From: Candidatus Sulfopaludibacter sp. SbA3
GTDB taxonomy: Bacteria; Acidobacteriota; Terriglobia; Bryobacterales; Bryobacteraceae
NCBI GenBank assembly: GCA_945861625.1
Contig: CAMAVI010000007.1
Location: 1 to 64,000, forward strand
Direction of reading: 5' to 3'
DNA length: 64,000 bases
In this document: positions 54,145-63,001 of the stretch, piece by piece
How the letters are laid out: each line of letters opens with the position of its first letter
Numbering within the stretch: position 1 is the first letter of the stretch
Notes under the pieces: generated by a model
What the model saw: the letters and a program-made list of their open reading frames with translations, nothing else
Databases searched by the model: none
Told to the model about the DNA's origin: nothing
Program-made: the position numbers and the translations under genes

Positions 54145-54355
54145 GATTTTGCGCCGGACCGGTTCCGATGGGGCCGGCTTGCGCGGCTCGGCGGAAAGCG
54201 ATCACGCGGCGAATGATTTCTTCCACCGATTCGAGCACCACGAATTTCTGCCCGTTGGTCAAACTGATGATGGTGTCCGGAGTGGTTTCGATATGTTCAA
54301 TCAAGTCCGCGTTCAGGACCAGCGGAAGGTGATTGATGCGTGTGACTTCGATCAT
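54137..54355 (-). CDS. flbD: FlbD-family flagellar protein
   Basis: 72 residues from ATG 54355, the start with family-like sequence (MIEVTRINHLPLVLNADLIE); CCAGG lies 6 bases upstream. The rest, IETTPDTIISLTNGQKFVVL and EEIIRRVIAFR, matches the small FlbD (SwrD-like) family that precedes motA in many bacteria and raises stator power. A longer start at 54415 is possible but adds nothing conserved. It overlaps motA by 8 bases. Confidence 0.92.
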   Translation of the reverse strand: MIEVTRINHLPLVLNADLIEHIETTPDTIISLTNGQKFVVLESVEEIIRRVIAFRRAAQAGPIGTGPAQNHG

Positions 54356-54438
54356 GGCAAACCTGGGGCGATCATGGCGAACTACCGGCAACCCGGTGAA
54401 TAACTCATCGGCCACGGGGATTGGAATGTGAGAAGCCG

Positions 54439-54864
54439 CTACTTGAGCAGTTCAGTCAACGCGCGCAGTTCCTCGCGGACTTTCGATAGTAGAGGCGCCA
54501 GGGATTCGGAGGAGTCTCCTCCAAACAAGTTGGCTTGCGCTTTCTTGGCTTTGGCGGCTCTTGCGGCGGCCTTGACCGGCGCCGGTTTCACGCGGGCCGC
54601 CAGATGCTTGCGCGCTCCCTCAATGGTAAAGCGCTGTTCGTAGAGGAGCCGCTTGATCTCCAGCACCAGCTCGACGTCCTTGCGCCGGTACAGCCGGTGC
54701 CCCGTGCCCGATTTTTTCGGACCCAGGCCGCCGAATTCGGTCTCCCAAAAACGCAGCACGTAGGGTTTAATGCCGGCGACACGCGCAACTTCACCGATCC
54801 GGAAGTACAGTTTGTCCGGGATTTCCTGCGCCGGTAGTGGGATCAGGTCTTCTTCCGCATTCAT
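54439..54864 (-). CDS. MerR-family transcriptional regulator
   Basis: 141 residues. The N-terminal winged helix YFRIGEVARVAGIKPYVLRF followed by WETEFGGLGPKKSGTGHRLY is the HTH of MerR_1 proteins often found near ribosome or cell-cycle genes (e.g. the YcgE/HiNmlR-like group). No metal-binding cysteines are present, so it is not a metal sensor. The C-terminal part is short and basic, with KAKKAQANLF. It is divergent from rlmB, with overlapping -10-like boxes in the 17-base gap. Confidence 0.9.
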   Translation of the reverse strand: MNAEEDLIPLPAQEIPDKLYFRIGEVARVAGIKPYVLRFWETEFGGLGPKKSGTGHRLYRRKDVELVLEIKRLLYEQRFTIEGARKHLAARVKPAPVKAAARAAKAKKAQANLFGGDSSESLAPLLSKVREELRALTELLK

Positions 54865-54868
54865 GACG

Positions 54869-54881
54869 TACCCTTATTCTA
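54869..54881. promoter_or_regulatory. Overlapping divergent -10-like boxes for rlmB and merR
   Basis: Plus TACCCT (54869-54874) is 7 bases before the rlmB ATG. Minus TAGAAT (54876-54881) is 11 bases before the merR ATG. They lie side by side in a 17-base gap, so the two promoters should interfere with each other. Confidence 0.35.
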
Positions 54882-55598
54882 ATGTCCCTGTTAGTAGGAA
54901 TCCATCCCGTGCGGGAGGCCTTGCGCGCCGGCCGCCCGCTGGATCGCATCGTAATTGCGCAAGGCGCAGGGGGCGCGCGCCTGCAGGAAATCATCGCGAT
55001 GTGCCGGGAGCGGCGTGTTCCCATGCGCTTTGAGCCGCGCGAACAGTTGGATCGGCTGGCGAATGGCGCGTCCCACCAGGGCGTTGTAGCCTTCGGGGCG
55101 GCGGAGAGGTTCGCGTCTCTCGAACAGACGGCCGCCGGTGGCGGCCTTCATGTGGTCCTCGACGGCGTGGAGGATCCCCACAACCTAGGCGCGATCATCC
55201 GCACGGCACATGCAGCGGGCGCTTCCGCGGTCGTGATTCCCGAACGCCGGGCCGCGGGACTCACGGAAGTGGTGGGCCGCGCCGCGGCTGGGGCGCTGGC
55301 CTACGTACCGGTTGTAAAGGTCACCAACATCAACCGGGCGCTGGAGGAATTGAAGCAGAGCGGTTACTGGATTTACGGCCTGGATGAACGCGGCACGGAG
55401 TCCTACGACAAGATCGAGTTCACGAAACCATCCGCCATCGTTCTGGGCGCGGAAGGCAGTGGTCTGCATGCGCACGTGGCCAAACATTGCGACTTCCTGG
55501 TGCGCATTCCCATGGCCGCGGACGGAGTTGCCAGTCTGAATGTCAGCGTGGCCGCCGGAGTGATACTTTTTGAATGGAAGCGCCGTGCTTCCAATTAA
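54882..55598 (+). CDS. rlmB: 23S rRNA (guanosine-2'-O)-methyltransferase, RlmB/TrmH-type SPOUT enzyme
   Basis: 238 residues. N-terminal substrate-binding part SLLVGIHPVREALRAG, then the SPOUT knot: LDGVEDPHNLGAIIRTAHAAG (motif 1), IVLGAEGSGLHAHVAKHCD (motif 2) and IPMAADGVASLNVSVAAGVIL (motif 3). It methylates a ribose in 23S rRNA, by family G2251. The last 56 bases overlap the convergent transglutaminase-like gene. Confidence 0.95.
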   Translation: MSLLVGIHPVREALRAGRPLDRIVIAQGAGGARLQEIIAMCRERRVPMRFEPREQLDRLANGASHQGVVAFGAAERFASLEQTAAGGGLHVVLDGVEDPHNLGAIIRTAHAAGASAVVIPERRAAGLTEVVGRAAAGALAYVPVVKVTNINRALEELKQSGYWIYGLDERGTESYDKIEFTKPSAIVLGAEGSGLHAHVAKHCDFLVRIPMAADGVASLNVSVAAGVILFEWKRRASN

Positions 55599-56220
55599 AT
55601 AACGGGGCGCACACGCCTCCCACCCGGCCCGCTTCATACAGGCGCGTGTCCGTGCGCGCCAGTGTGCGCTCCATCGGCCTGGTCAGGATCTGGGTGTGCG
55701 GAATCTCGCAAAGATATCCGGGGATCGGCCAGATTTCATCGAGCGTACTCATCCAGCGCAGAGAGCGATCGAAGCGGGCCAGGCTCACCGGTTTCGAATA
55801 CGCCCGCAAGGTCTTTTCGCCCGCCGGGTTGTAATAGTGCTCGAAGTAGCTCATGGCGAGTTCGCGGATCGTGCCGTAGACGGGTTCGCGTGAGCGCAGA
55901 CCTGCGTAATCCGACTTTGCCACCGCGCCCCACCGTCCGTTGACGCGATACACGGCGAGCACGTGATCGGAATCGCGCACGGCTTCCAGATCCACCAGCA
56001 ACGGCGCATACCCAAGCCGCCGAAGCGCCAGCGCGGCGAGCACCGCCCCTTCCATGCAATGCGCGGCAAGCTCGCGCAAGACGGTGCGCGGCGAATAGCA
56101 CGTGGCCCCGTGCGGTTCCTGATTATAGGCAATCTCTTCGTCCAGAAAGCGCTGAATCTTGGCGGGAGTCGTCAGGGGCCGCAGCAGCCGGCGCTCGTGC
56201 GCGTTCCATTCATTCGTCAC
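55543..56220 (-). CDS. Transglutaminase-like cysteine-protease-fold protein, unknown role
   Basis: 225 residues from GTG 56220. A Cys-His-Asp triad in the transglutaminase-core arrangement is visible: Cys55 in AAHCMEGAVLAALALRRLGY, His86 in RDSDHVLAVYRVNGRWGAV, Asp104 in AKSDYAGLR. The N-terminal half has EEIAYNQEPHGAT. The C-terminal half (about 120-225) matches nothing I know. No signal peptide, so it is cytoplasmic. It overlaps rlmB by 56 bases in convergent orientation. Family membership is inferred from the triad spacing. Confidence 0.65.
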   Translation of the reverse strand: MTNEWNAHERRLLRPLTTPAKIQRFLDEEIAYNQEPHGATCYSPRTVLRELAAHCMEGAVLAALALRRLGYAPLLVDLEAVRDSDHVLAVYRVNGRWGAVAKSDYAGLRSREPVYGTIRELAMSYFEHYYNPAGEKTLRAYSKPVSLARFDRSLRWMSTLDEIWPIPGYLCEIPHTQILTRPMERTLARTDTRLYEAGRVGGVCAPLFNWKHGASIQKVSLRRPR

Positions 56221-56254
56221 CCTGACAGGCTATCGTATGTCCCTGCCCCGCTGG

Positions 56255-56260
56255 TATACT
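56255..56260 (+). promoter_or_regulatory. -10-like TATACT 7 bases before the zinc-ribbon gene
   Basis: TATACT, 7 bases, then ATG 56268; the mRNA would start on the start codon itself. Confidence 0.5.
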
Positions 56261-56267
56261 CACGGGC

Positions 56268-56561
56268 ATGTGGGAACTGCGGCTCGGTGACGAGCTGGAC
56301 GATTACTGCGTCAAATGCCGCCGCCTGACCAACCACTTGACTGTTTCGCTGGTGGAGGGCAAAGCCGCCAAGGTGCGTTGCCGCTCCTGCTACGCCGATC
56401 ACGACTACCGGAATGAGATCGCGCCGCCTTCCAAGAAAGAGCTGGCCAAGCAAAAGGAACTCTTCAACGCCGTGCTCGCCGGAGTCGCGCCCGCTGACCC
56501 GGAGCCAGCTCCTGAGGAAGCGGAATCCGAGAAGCTCAAAACCAAAAAGAAGAACGGCTAG
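56268..56561 (+). CDS. Small zinc-ribbon protein with charged tail
   Basis: 97 residues. Two CxxC pairs (Cys14/Cys17 in DDYCVKCRRL and Cys38/Cys41 in VRCRSCYAD) form a zinc ribbon in the first 45 residues. The tail is rich in Lys, Glu, Pro and Ala and ends KLKTKKKNG. No enzyme motif or membrane helix. It could bind RNA or a protein partner. It ends 4 bases inside the convergent addA gene. TATACT sits 7 bases before the start. Confidence 0.75.
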   Translation: MWELRLGDELDDYCVKCRRLTNHLTVSLVEGKAAKVRCRSCYADHDYRNEIAPPSKKELAKQKELFNAVLAGVAPADPEPAPEEAESEKLKTKKKNG

Positions 56562-59500
56562 CTTTCGGGTAATTCTGCCGGCGCCCATTCGCGCCATTCA
56601 TCGAGCAACGGGAAGTACAAGCCCAGGCGAACCGGATGGCCCAGCGGCGCCAGGATGCGTGCATAGCGTTCCATTTGGTCACGATAGCGCCGCTGCTGTT
56701 CGTCCAAGAACGCTTCCAGATTGCCGCCTTCGTGGATGCTGGTTTTGAAATCGATAATCCAGCGCACGCCGGCGTCGATGAAGGTGCGGTCGATGATTCC
56801 GCGCACTACTTCCCTGTTGCCTACCACGCCGTCAACCACCCCACTGACAGCGTATTCCGATTGCGCCTCCGGATGCGCCGCCAAGATCCAGTGTCCTCTT
56901 TGGCTGGACTGCGTGCGTAACAGTGCCCGTTCCACGCGCTGCGCCATGGCGTCCAACTCCGTTGCCGTAACTCCGGCATGAGCGAGCGTCTTGCGGATGA
57001 CCGGGAGTCCCGGCAGCACGTCGTCGGGCCCCTGCATTCGCTGGAGCAGTGCATGTACAACCGTGCCCGCGTGGCGCAAGCTTTCGCCGACCCACTCAAA
57101 GCTCGGTTCGTGTGGCTCAGCAAGCGCGTGCTGCGCGCCTTCCCAAGCGACCGTGGAAGGCAACTCAGGAAGCCGCCACGATTCCGGTAGCCGGTGAAGA
57201 GATTGGGTTCTTGCCCCAACCGAGGCGGGCTGTTCGACCTGCGCATGGCGGCGGAAAGTTGCTCGCTCGTCTAGAGTCAAGCCGTCCCACAGATCGGCGA
57301 GCATGGAACGCGAGTCCGGACGAAGCTCTCCATCTTTGTGCGGGCGAGCATGACCCATCAGATGCAACCGCTTCTTGGCGCGCGTCGCCGCCACGTAAAG
57401 CTGCCGCGCACGTTCGAAGTTCTCCTTGCGAGCGTCGACACCGCGGAGGTAGCTGTACAGCGGGTCCCTATCCGCTCCGGTTTCGTTGACGGGCGCAAGC
57501 AAGCACTCGAACTCGCGCCCCTCCATCCATTCATGAAACAGAACCAGCGGCGGGTCGTCCACTCTGGAGGGCCGTCCCAGCCCAGGCACGATAACAGTGT
57601 CGAACTCCAGTCCCTTGGCTTTGTGAATCGTCATGACTTTGAGCCAGATGTTGGCGGAATTTTCCGGAGGCGCAAACAGCTCCCCCACCCGTTCGCGAAA
57701 CAGACTGAAGTCGCGGATATCCGCGCCGGCTTGCTCGCTCTCCAGTAGATCGAAGTAAGCCGCGGTACTCGCAAACGCACCTGCGTCGCCCGCTAAGCAG
57801 GCCGGCCCGCCCAGGCGCAGCCAGACACGCTCCACCCAGCGGCGCAGCGGCCAGCGTCCCTGTGCGGCGAAGGCCTCTTGGATTACGTCACGCACGCGTG
57901 CTGCGCGAACTTGTCCGTCGCCGGTTAGCTGGCTAAGATCCTTCATGCACTCGGTGATGGTTTGCTGCGCGCGGCCGCGCACCAGGGCTTCCAGGTCCGC
58001 GAGTGAAAGCCCACACCACGGAGCGCGCAGGGTGGCCAGCCACGCAATGCGGTCTCTGACGTCAAGCAGCGCACGCGTCAGGGCCAGTAGATCCTGAACC
58101 GCCGGCCGGCTTCCCAGCGGATCGATATCCACGGCTTGAAACCGGAGATCGTTTGCCTTGAGCGCTTCCGTAATGGCGGACAGGTGCGTCCGTGCGCGGA
58201 CCAGGATCGCCACCGTGCCTTCCGGATCTTTCGCGCGGGTCTCCTGAATGCGGCGGACTACGCATTCGGCCTCTTCCTGATCCTCGCCCTTGAAAAAGCC
58301 GTCGAAGGTGACTTCGCCGCCGTCTTCTCCGTGTGCCGCGTCCCGCGCCGCGCGCGACGCAGTATAGGAAACCGCGCCCGTCTCGGTGTCGTTGTCCGTG
58401 GGGAAGCTGCGCGTGAAGATGGCATTCACTCGATCCACAATCGCGGGAAGCGAGCGCCGGTTCAATTGCAACTCCAGACGTTCGAGCGGCAGATCACCCA
58501 GCCCTCGCTCTTCAGCTTCCAGAAACAAGCCGACTTCGGCCTGCCGGAACCGGTAGATGGATTGCATCGGATCGCCCACCAGGAACAACGTGCGCCCGTC
58601 TCCCGGTTCCCAGCCGGAAGTGAGTTGGGTGAGAAGCGTGAATTGCCCGCGGGAAGTGTCCTGGAATTCGTCCACCAGTAAATGATCGATCCGCGAATCC
58701 ATCCGGAAGGCGGCTTCCGTTGGGCTGTCCGGCTTACCCAATGCGTCGCGCGCGGCAATCCCCAGTTCGACGAAGTCGATCATACGCCGCTCGCGGAAGA
58801 CCATGCGCAGTTGCGCGAGGGCCAGGCGCAAGGCTCGCAGCAACGCGCGCAGCACCTCCCACTGTTCGGGTTTGTAGTAGGGGTCAGGCAGCGTGCGCAC
58901 TTCCTTCAGCACGCCCAACAAAGGCTCCATGCGTTGCTGGTCCAAGCTCGCGGGGAAGCGCTTGCGCCATTCGTTGCGTTGGGTCAGGACCGCTTCCACC
59001 AGCTTCCTCCAGGCGTTAACATCCTCCGGTCCAGGCCAACGTGGCAGTTTTGCTTCCCGCGCCCAGGGGGCTTTCAACTCGTCGGGGACTTGGCGGTCGG
59101 CTCGTGCCAGACCCCTCGCCACGCTGCGCGCCAAGGCCTCTTCGAGCGCGTAGCGTTCGCTCCTCTCTTCCTGTACGGCTAGTTCGGCCCACTGATCCCG
59201 GCGCGCGAGCATCTCGGCGATCCGGCGGCGCGCCTGCACGGCATTATTATCCAGATGCCGGAGCAGCCCGGTCAGCGCATCCGCGTACTCCGCATTCTCA
59301 TCGAGCAAAGTCAGACGCGCGGCCTCGTCATAGAGGGCCCACGCATCTTCCTCGATGCGGGGCATACCGCCCAGGCGGGCGAGCCACGGCATTTCTCCCG
59401 TGATCGCCATGCACAATGAGTCGATCGTCTGCACGCGCAGGCGTCCGGGATGATGCAGAAGGTCCCAACCCAGCGCGCGATCCCTCGCAAGGGCTTCGAG

Positions 59501-59794
59501 TGCCAACGCACGCGTGATTTCTTGATGCGTCTCCGTCACGGGTACCCTTGCCTGGGCCCCGCGCAGCGCGTCCAAGATGCGGCCCAGCATTTCGCCCGCG
59601 GCCTTGCGCGTGAACGTAATCGCGACGATGGATTCGGGTCTTTCGACAATTGCCAGTAAGCGCAGGAAACGCTGGATCAGCAACTCTGTCTTGCCCGAGC
59701 CCGCCGGCGCGCGCACGGTGAATGACCGGCGGGGATCGAGCGCCTGTTCACGCGCGTCGTCGTCGAGCTGAGGGAGGAAGACCGGGCTACTCAC
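56558..59794 (-). CDS. addA: AddA-like helicase-nuclease (UvrD/RecB type)
   Basis: 1078 residues from GTG 59794, which overlaps the addB stop by 8 bases; a longer start runs back into addB. Helicase motifs: Walker A VRAPAGSGKTELLIQRF, AITFTRKAAGEM, DEFQDTSRGQF, VGDPMQSIYRFR, and MTIHKAKGLEFDTVIVPGLG. The C-terminal nuclease has GIIDRTFIDAGVRWIIDFKTS (RecB-family D...DxK). It resects double-strand breaks for RecA with AddB. Divergent from standard AddA in length (about 10 percent shorter), but all motor motifs are intact. Confidence 0.92.
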   Translation of the reverse strand: MSSPVFLPQLDDDAREQALDPRRSFTVRAPAGSGKTELLIQRFLRLLAIVERPESIVAITFTRKAAGEMLGRILDALRGAQARVPVTETHQEITRALALEALARDRALGWDLLHHPGRLRVQTIDSLCMAITGEMPWLARLGGMPRIEEDAWALYDEAARLTLLDENAEYADALTGLLRHLDNNAVQARRRIAEMLARRDQWAELAVQEERSERYALEEALARSVARGLARADRQVPDELKAPWAREAKLPRWPGPEDVNAWRKLVEAVLTQRNEWRKRFPASLDQQRMEPLLGVLKEVRTLPDPYYKPEQWEVLRALLRALRLALAQLRMVFRERRMIDFVELGIAARDALGKPDSPTEAAFRMDSRIDHLLVDEFQDTSRGQFTLLTQLTSGWEPGDGRTLFLVGDPMQSIYRFRQAEVGLFLEAEERGLGDLPLERLELQLNRRSLPAIVDRVNAIFTRSFPTDNDTETGAVSYTASRAARDAAHGEDGGEVTFDGFFKGEDQEEAECVVRRIQETRAKDPEGTVAILVRARTHLSAITEALKANDLRFQAVDIDPLGSRPAVQDLLALTRALLDVRDRIAWLATLRAPWCGLSLADLEALVRGRAQQTITECMKDLSQLTGDGQVRAARVRDVIQEAFAAQGRWPLRRWVERVWLRLGGPACLAGDAGAFASTAAYFDLLESEQAGADIRDFSLFRERVGELFAPPENSANIWLKVMTIHKAKGLEFDTVIVPGLGRPSRVDDPPLVLFHEWMEGREFECLLAPVNETGADRDPLYSYLRGVDARKENFERARQLYVAATRAKKRLHLMGHARPHKDGELRPDSRSMLADLWDGLTLDERATFRRHAQVEQPASVGARTQSLHRLPESWRLPELPSTVAWEGAQHALAEPHEPSFEWVGESLRHAGTVVHALLQRMQGPDDVLPGLPVIRKTLAHAGVTATELDAMAQRVERALLRTQSSQRGHWILAAHPEAQSEYAVSGVVDGVVGNREVVRGIIDRTFIDAGVRWIIDFKTSIHEGGNLEAFLDEQQRRYRDQMERYARILAPLGHPVRLGLYFPLLDEWREWAPAELPES

Positions 59795-62324
59795 TGTGCT
59801 CGTACCCTTCCCGCAGTTCGCCGACCCGGCACAGCGAGTGCAGTTTACAGAATTCGCAGGACTGTTGCGGATGCTTCGGGTCCACCGCGGCATCGCCGCG
59901 CATGAAACTTTCGCCCAACTGATCCACCACTCGTTTCCACTCCCGTAGATGGGTGTTCAGTTCTTCGCCGTCGTGGCCCAGAAGCTTCACGTCTCCGGGG
60001 ACCAATTGCGCGAAATGCACGGCCGAGATATCGTGCTCGCTTTTCGCTGCGTACAGCGGAAGCTGTGGCGCGTCCAGCCGTTCGCCGCCCCAATCTTTGA
60101 CGCTCAACTTATCCGAGGTCTTATAGTCGAGGATCGCGTAGGTGCTGTCTTCGAGGCGATCCAAGCGGTCGGCCTTGATCCCGATGGTCAAACCACCGGC
60201 GTCCACCTGGCGCTGGACCTCACGTTCGACAACCGTGAAGGAAGGTCTTCGCTTCTCTTCCTCCAGCCATTCGAGCAGGAGACTCTGCCATCGTTCCAAC
60301 TCTAGTGCTCGTGCGCGGTCCAGGGACTTACTGCGCTGGCGGCGGCTGAGGCGGCTATCCAGGGCGGCGTTGACGCAGCGCTCCACTAGCGCGGCAGTCT
60401 CCTCGTGCGGCAAGGCTAGCAAGTTCTCTTGCGATTGCACATCCCGCCAGAACAATTCGAGAGCTTCATGCGCGACGGTGCCGCGCTCGGCCGCGGAGAT
60501 TCCCAGATCCGCCGCGTCCAGCTCTTTCGCGCCGAGCCGGTGGATCGCGAAAGCTCGAAAAGGACATGCGGCCTGATCCTTAAGCACGCTCATGCCGCCG
60601 CGTTGCACACTTCCCGGCGTCACCGGCGGAGCGGAGCCGGCTGGTTGCCTATCCAGTTCCGGACCCGTGCTGAAAAGTCTTCGCGCCATACTTTCCGGCA
60701 ATGCCGCGGCAGCCCGAACTTCCGGCAGCATTTCGATCAACGGGCTCACGCGCAAGGCTTCTTCTCCCGAGTAGCGGGCAAAACTGCACACCACTTCGGG
60801 AGCCGCTGCCAGCAGCCGGGCCGTGACGCGGCGCGCATAGGCAAGCTCCCGTTCCGGCGAACTGTGGGGCAGGCCCGCGGCTCTCTGCAGCGATCCGGGC
60901 AGAAACGGATTGGGGCGCGGAGCTTCCGGCCACGCAGTCGCGTTCATGCCGGCGATCCACAAGGCGTCGAAGCGCGACCCGGCGGCCTCCAACATGTCCA
61001 TGATCTGAATGGGAGCGTCGTCTTTAGACCAACCCCCTTCGCTGGGTGCGAACCGGCGTTCGCGGGCGATCTGCCGTAATCGCGACAGTGCTTGTTCATA
61101 GGTGATCCTGGGCAGGACCAAATCCAGCGCCGCCAATTCCGACAACAATTCCTTCCAGTGCTCGAGCGTCTGCTGTTCTTCCGAAGAAAGCGGCCTGTTG
61201 CTGGGCCAGCCAGCCGTCGTGAGCAGTCTGGAAAAATGACTGCTCCACTCGCCGGGGTGCTGGCGGCGCCGCGGTTCCGCCGTTGCTTTGGTGAAAGCTG
61301 GGAACGCGCGCGCCACAATATCCACATGCAGGGAGACTTGATCCACACCCAGCCGGCGAAGCTCGAGCGCCAGGGATGCTGCTGCCGCGCGTTCCCATCC
61401 CAGAAACGGTGAGCGCAGCAACATCTCGGCATCCACCAACGGCATTCCGGATGGCAACCGCAGCATGCCCAGCGCCGCGGAGATCATGGGGACTTCGGAC
61501 GACGCCACGCCTGCGGAAACATGGAAGGCTCGTCTCTCCGGACGCACAAACGCCACACCTGGATGCAAAATGTCGTCGAAGATCCTTTCCACGGTGGCGG
61601 ATTGCATGGCCAGTCCGCGTACCACCACACCGATGCGCGTTCCGGGTTCGGATTCCAGTTGGTACCTCGCCCACCAGGCTACCTGCGCCAGTTCTTCGGC
61701 GGCACTATCGAATGCAACACGCGAGGTTCGCGCCTGAACCGCGGGCGTCGTCCATTCGGTCGCGCCGCACGCGGCAAACAACCCGCGATCTGCCGGCGTG
61801 AGCTCGTCAAAGCCCGTGTAAGCGATTCTGCGCGACAGCGCTTCTCGCGTCAAGGTCGCGGAAAGCGCCTTGGGGAGTTCGGCCGCAGTGATCCAGTTCT
61901 GCTCGCGCAAGCGGTTCCTTATGAAGCGATGCCATTCCAAAAATGCTTCGGGATCGCGGAGCCCGGTGAACTCGGATGGGTCCACGGAAACTTCCCACGA
62001 ATGCAGCAACTCCCAGGCTCGCGCCGCCGTTGCCGCCGTGGCCGGCAGGTCCAGCAGCACGTCGTTCACATCCGATTGCGAAACGGCCTGCTCCCAGAGA
62101 GCCTGCTCCTGCGTAGAGCTCAGCAGTTGCGGAGTATTGACGGGATCGCGATACACGCAGTCCTGCCACATTCGTACCAGCCAGGCCTCCCGCGAAACGA
62201 TATCCGGTGATTCCCACACCCGTAGCCCCTGTTTACGCTGTTCCGCGTCAAAGTCACCGCGTAATTGCCGGCTCAGCCGCATGTTGGCGGTAACGATGGT
62301 GCGCTGGGGCTCACGGCCGGACAT
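59787..62324 (-). CDS. addB: AddB-like PD-(D/E)xK nuclease subunit with iron-sulfur staple
   Basis: 845 residues. The nuclease site is LTIGIKADRLDRLEDSTYAIL then DYKTSD. A 4Fe-4S staple is visible: Cys near residue 586 in DQAACPFRAFAI and a C-x2-C-x5-C cluster near 825 in SCEFCKLHSLCRVGE, as in AddB. The N-terminus (RTIVTANMRLSRQLRGDFD) lacks a Walker A motif, so this subunit does not hydrolyse ATP. It starts 2 bases after the methyltransferase stop and overlaps addA by 8 bases. It may match the separately named probable-DNA-repair-protein family rather than AddB proper. Confidence 0.86.
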   Translation of the reverse strand: MSGREPQRTIVTANMRLSRQLRGDFDAEQRKQGLRVWESPDIVSREAWLVRMWQDCVYRDPVNTPQLLSSTQEQALWEQAVSQSDVNDVLLDLPATAATAARAWELLHSWEVSVDPSEFTGLRDPEAFLEWHRFIRNRLREQNWITAAELPKALSATLTREALSRRIAYTGFDELTPADRGLFAACGATEWTTPAVQARTSRVAFDSAAEELAQVAWWARYQLESEPGTRIGVVVRGLAMQSATVERIFDDILHPGVAFVRPERRAFHVSAGVASSEVPMISAALGMLRLPSGMPLVDAEMLLRSPFLGWERAAAASLALELRRLGVDQVSLHVDIVARAFPAFTKATAEPRRRQHPGEWSSHFSRLLTTAGWPSNRPLSSEEQQTLEHWKELLSELAALDLVLPRITYEQALSRLRQIARERRFAPSEGGWSKDDAPIQIMDMLEAAGSRFDALWIAGMNATAWPEAPRPNPFLPGSLQRAAGLPHSSPERELAYARRVTARLLAAAPEVVCSFARYSGEEALRVSPLIEMLPEVRAAAALPESMARRLFSTGPELDRQPAGSAPPVTPGSVQRGGMSVLKDQAACPFRAFAIHRLGAKELDAADLGISAAERGTVAHEALELFWRDVQSQENLLALPHEETAALVERCVNAALDSRLSRRQRSKSLDRARALELERWQSLLLEWLEEEKRRPSFTVVEREVQRQVDAGGLTIGIKADRLDRLEDSTYAILDYKTSDKLSVKDWGGERLDAPQLPLYAAKSEHDISAVHFAQLVPGDVKLLGHDGEELNTHLREWKRVVDQLGESFMRGDAAVDPKHPQQSCEFCKLHSLCRVGELREGYEHSE

Positions 62325-62326
62325 CG

Positions 62327-62923
62327 CTACGGCCTCGCCTCCGCGAAGGAACGTCCGCTGAGCGCCCGGTACTTCCGCAGCAGTTCGAACAGCACCACGC
62401 CGCCCGCCGTGGCCACGTTCAGCGAGTGCTTCCGCCCCAGCATCGGAATGCGGATGTGCACGTCACACTGCGCGGAGACTTCCGGGCGGATGCCGTCGAC
62501 CTCGTGCCCGAAAACAATACACACGGGGAACGCCGGATTCCAGTCGAACAAGTCGACTGCGTGCGGCGTCGTCTCAACCGCCGCGATCTGATAACCCTGG
62601 GCGCGCAGCCGGTCGAGCAGGGGTTCGGGCTCGCGGACGTGTTCCCAACGCACGGTTTCTTCGGCGCCCAAGGCGGTCTTGCGGATGCCGGATTTCGGCG
62701 GATATGCCGTGATCCCCGTCAAATACAACGCAGCGGCGGCCGCCGCGTCCGCGGTGCGGAAGAAAGACCCGACATTATACATACTGCGCACGTTATCTAA
62801 TAGGACGGCCACCGGCAGCTTTCCAATCGCTTCATAAGGCGACGCGAGTTGGGTAGCGCGAAAGGGGAGCCGTTCCATGTGACTTGCGTTCTTCCCCACC
62901 ATCATCGCAATACTGCCGCTCAT
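62327..62923 (-). CDS. TrmH-family SPOUT RNA 2'-O-methyltransferase
   Basis: 198 residues from ATG 62923; a longer frame reaching 63601 is antisense to flagellin and not real. SPOUT motifs: VAVLLDNVRSMYNVGSFFRT, CIVFGHEVDGIRPEV, and IRIPMLGRKHSLNVATAGGV, ending VLFELLRKY. It methylates ribose in rRNA or tRNA; the target is not readable. The start is uncertain, with AAGG only a base from the ATG. It leads the operon with addB (2-base gap) and addA. Confidence 0.88.
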   Translation of the reverse strand: MSGSIAMMVGKNASHMERLPFRATQLASPYEAIGKLPVAVLLDNVRSMYNVGSFFRTADAAAAAALYLTGITAYPPKSGIRKTALGAEETVRWEHVREPEPLLDRLRAQGYQIAAVETTPHAVDLFDWNPAFPVCIVFGHEVDGIRPEVSAQCDVHIRIPMLGRKHSLNVATAGGVVLFELLRKYRALSGRSFAEARP

Positions 62924-62938
62924 ACCTTCATCTGCCCG

Positions 62939-62946
62939 CCCGATAA
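62939..62946 (+). promoter_or_regulatory. Possible flagellar sigma28 -10 element upstream of flagellin
   Basis: CCCGATAA matches 7 of 8 bases of the GCCGATAA consensus. The -35 element at 11-base spacing (TCATACCT) matches TAAAGTTT poorly. A start near 62953 would put the hairpin at 62958-62974 in the leader. Confidence 0.35.
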
Positions 62947-62957
62947 GCCCCCTAGAG

Positions 62958-62974
62958 CCGGGAAGGATTCCCGG
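62958..62974 (+). promoter_or_regulatory. GGA-loop hairpin in flagellin leader, candidate CsrA/RsmA site
   Basis: CCGGGAA-GGA-TTCCCGG, a perfect 7-bp stem with GGA in the loop, the geometry CsrA binds. A second GGA lies in the ribosome site AAGGAG at 62987-62992, 13 bases downstream, as in classical CsrA-repressed leaders. Confidence 0.5.
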
Positions 62975-62986
62975 AGACACACTTTC

Positions 62987-62992
62987 AAGGAG
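62987..62992 (+). promoter_or_regulatory. Strong ribosome-binding site deciding the GTG start of flagellin
   Basis: AAGGAG with 9 bases to GTG 63002. It confirms GTG as the start and contains the second GGA of the possible CsrA site. Confidence 0.85.
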
Positions 62993-63001
62993 AGAAACTT
63001 C

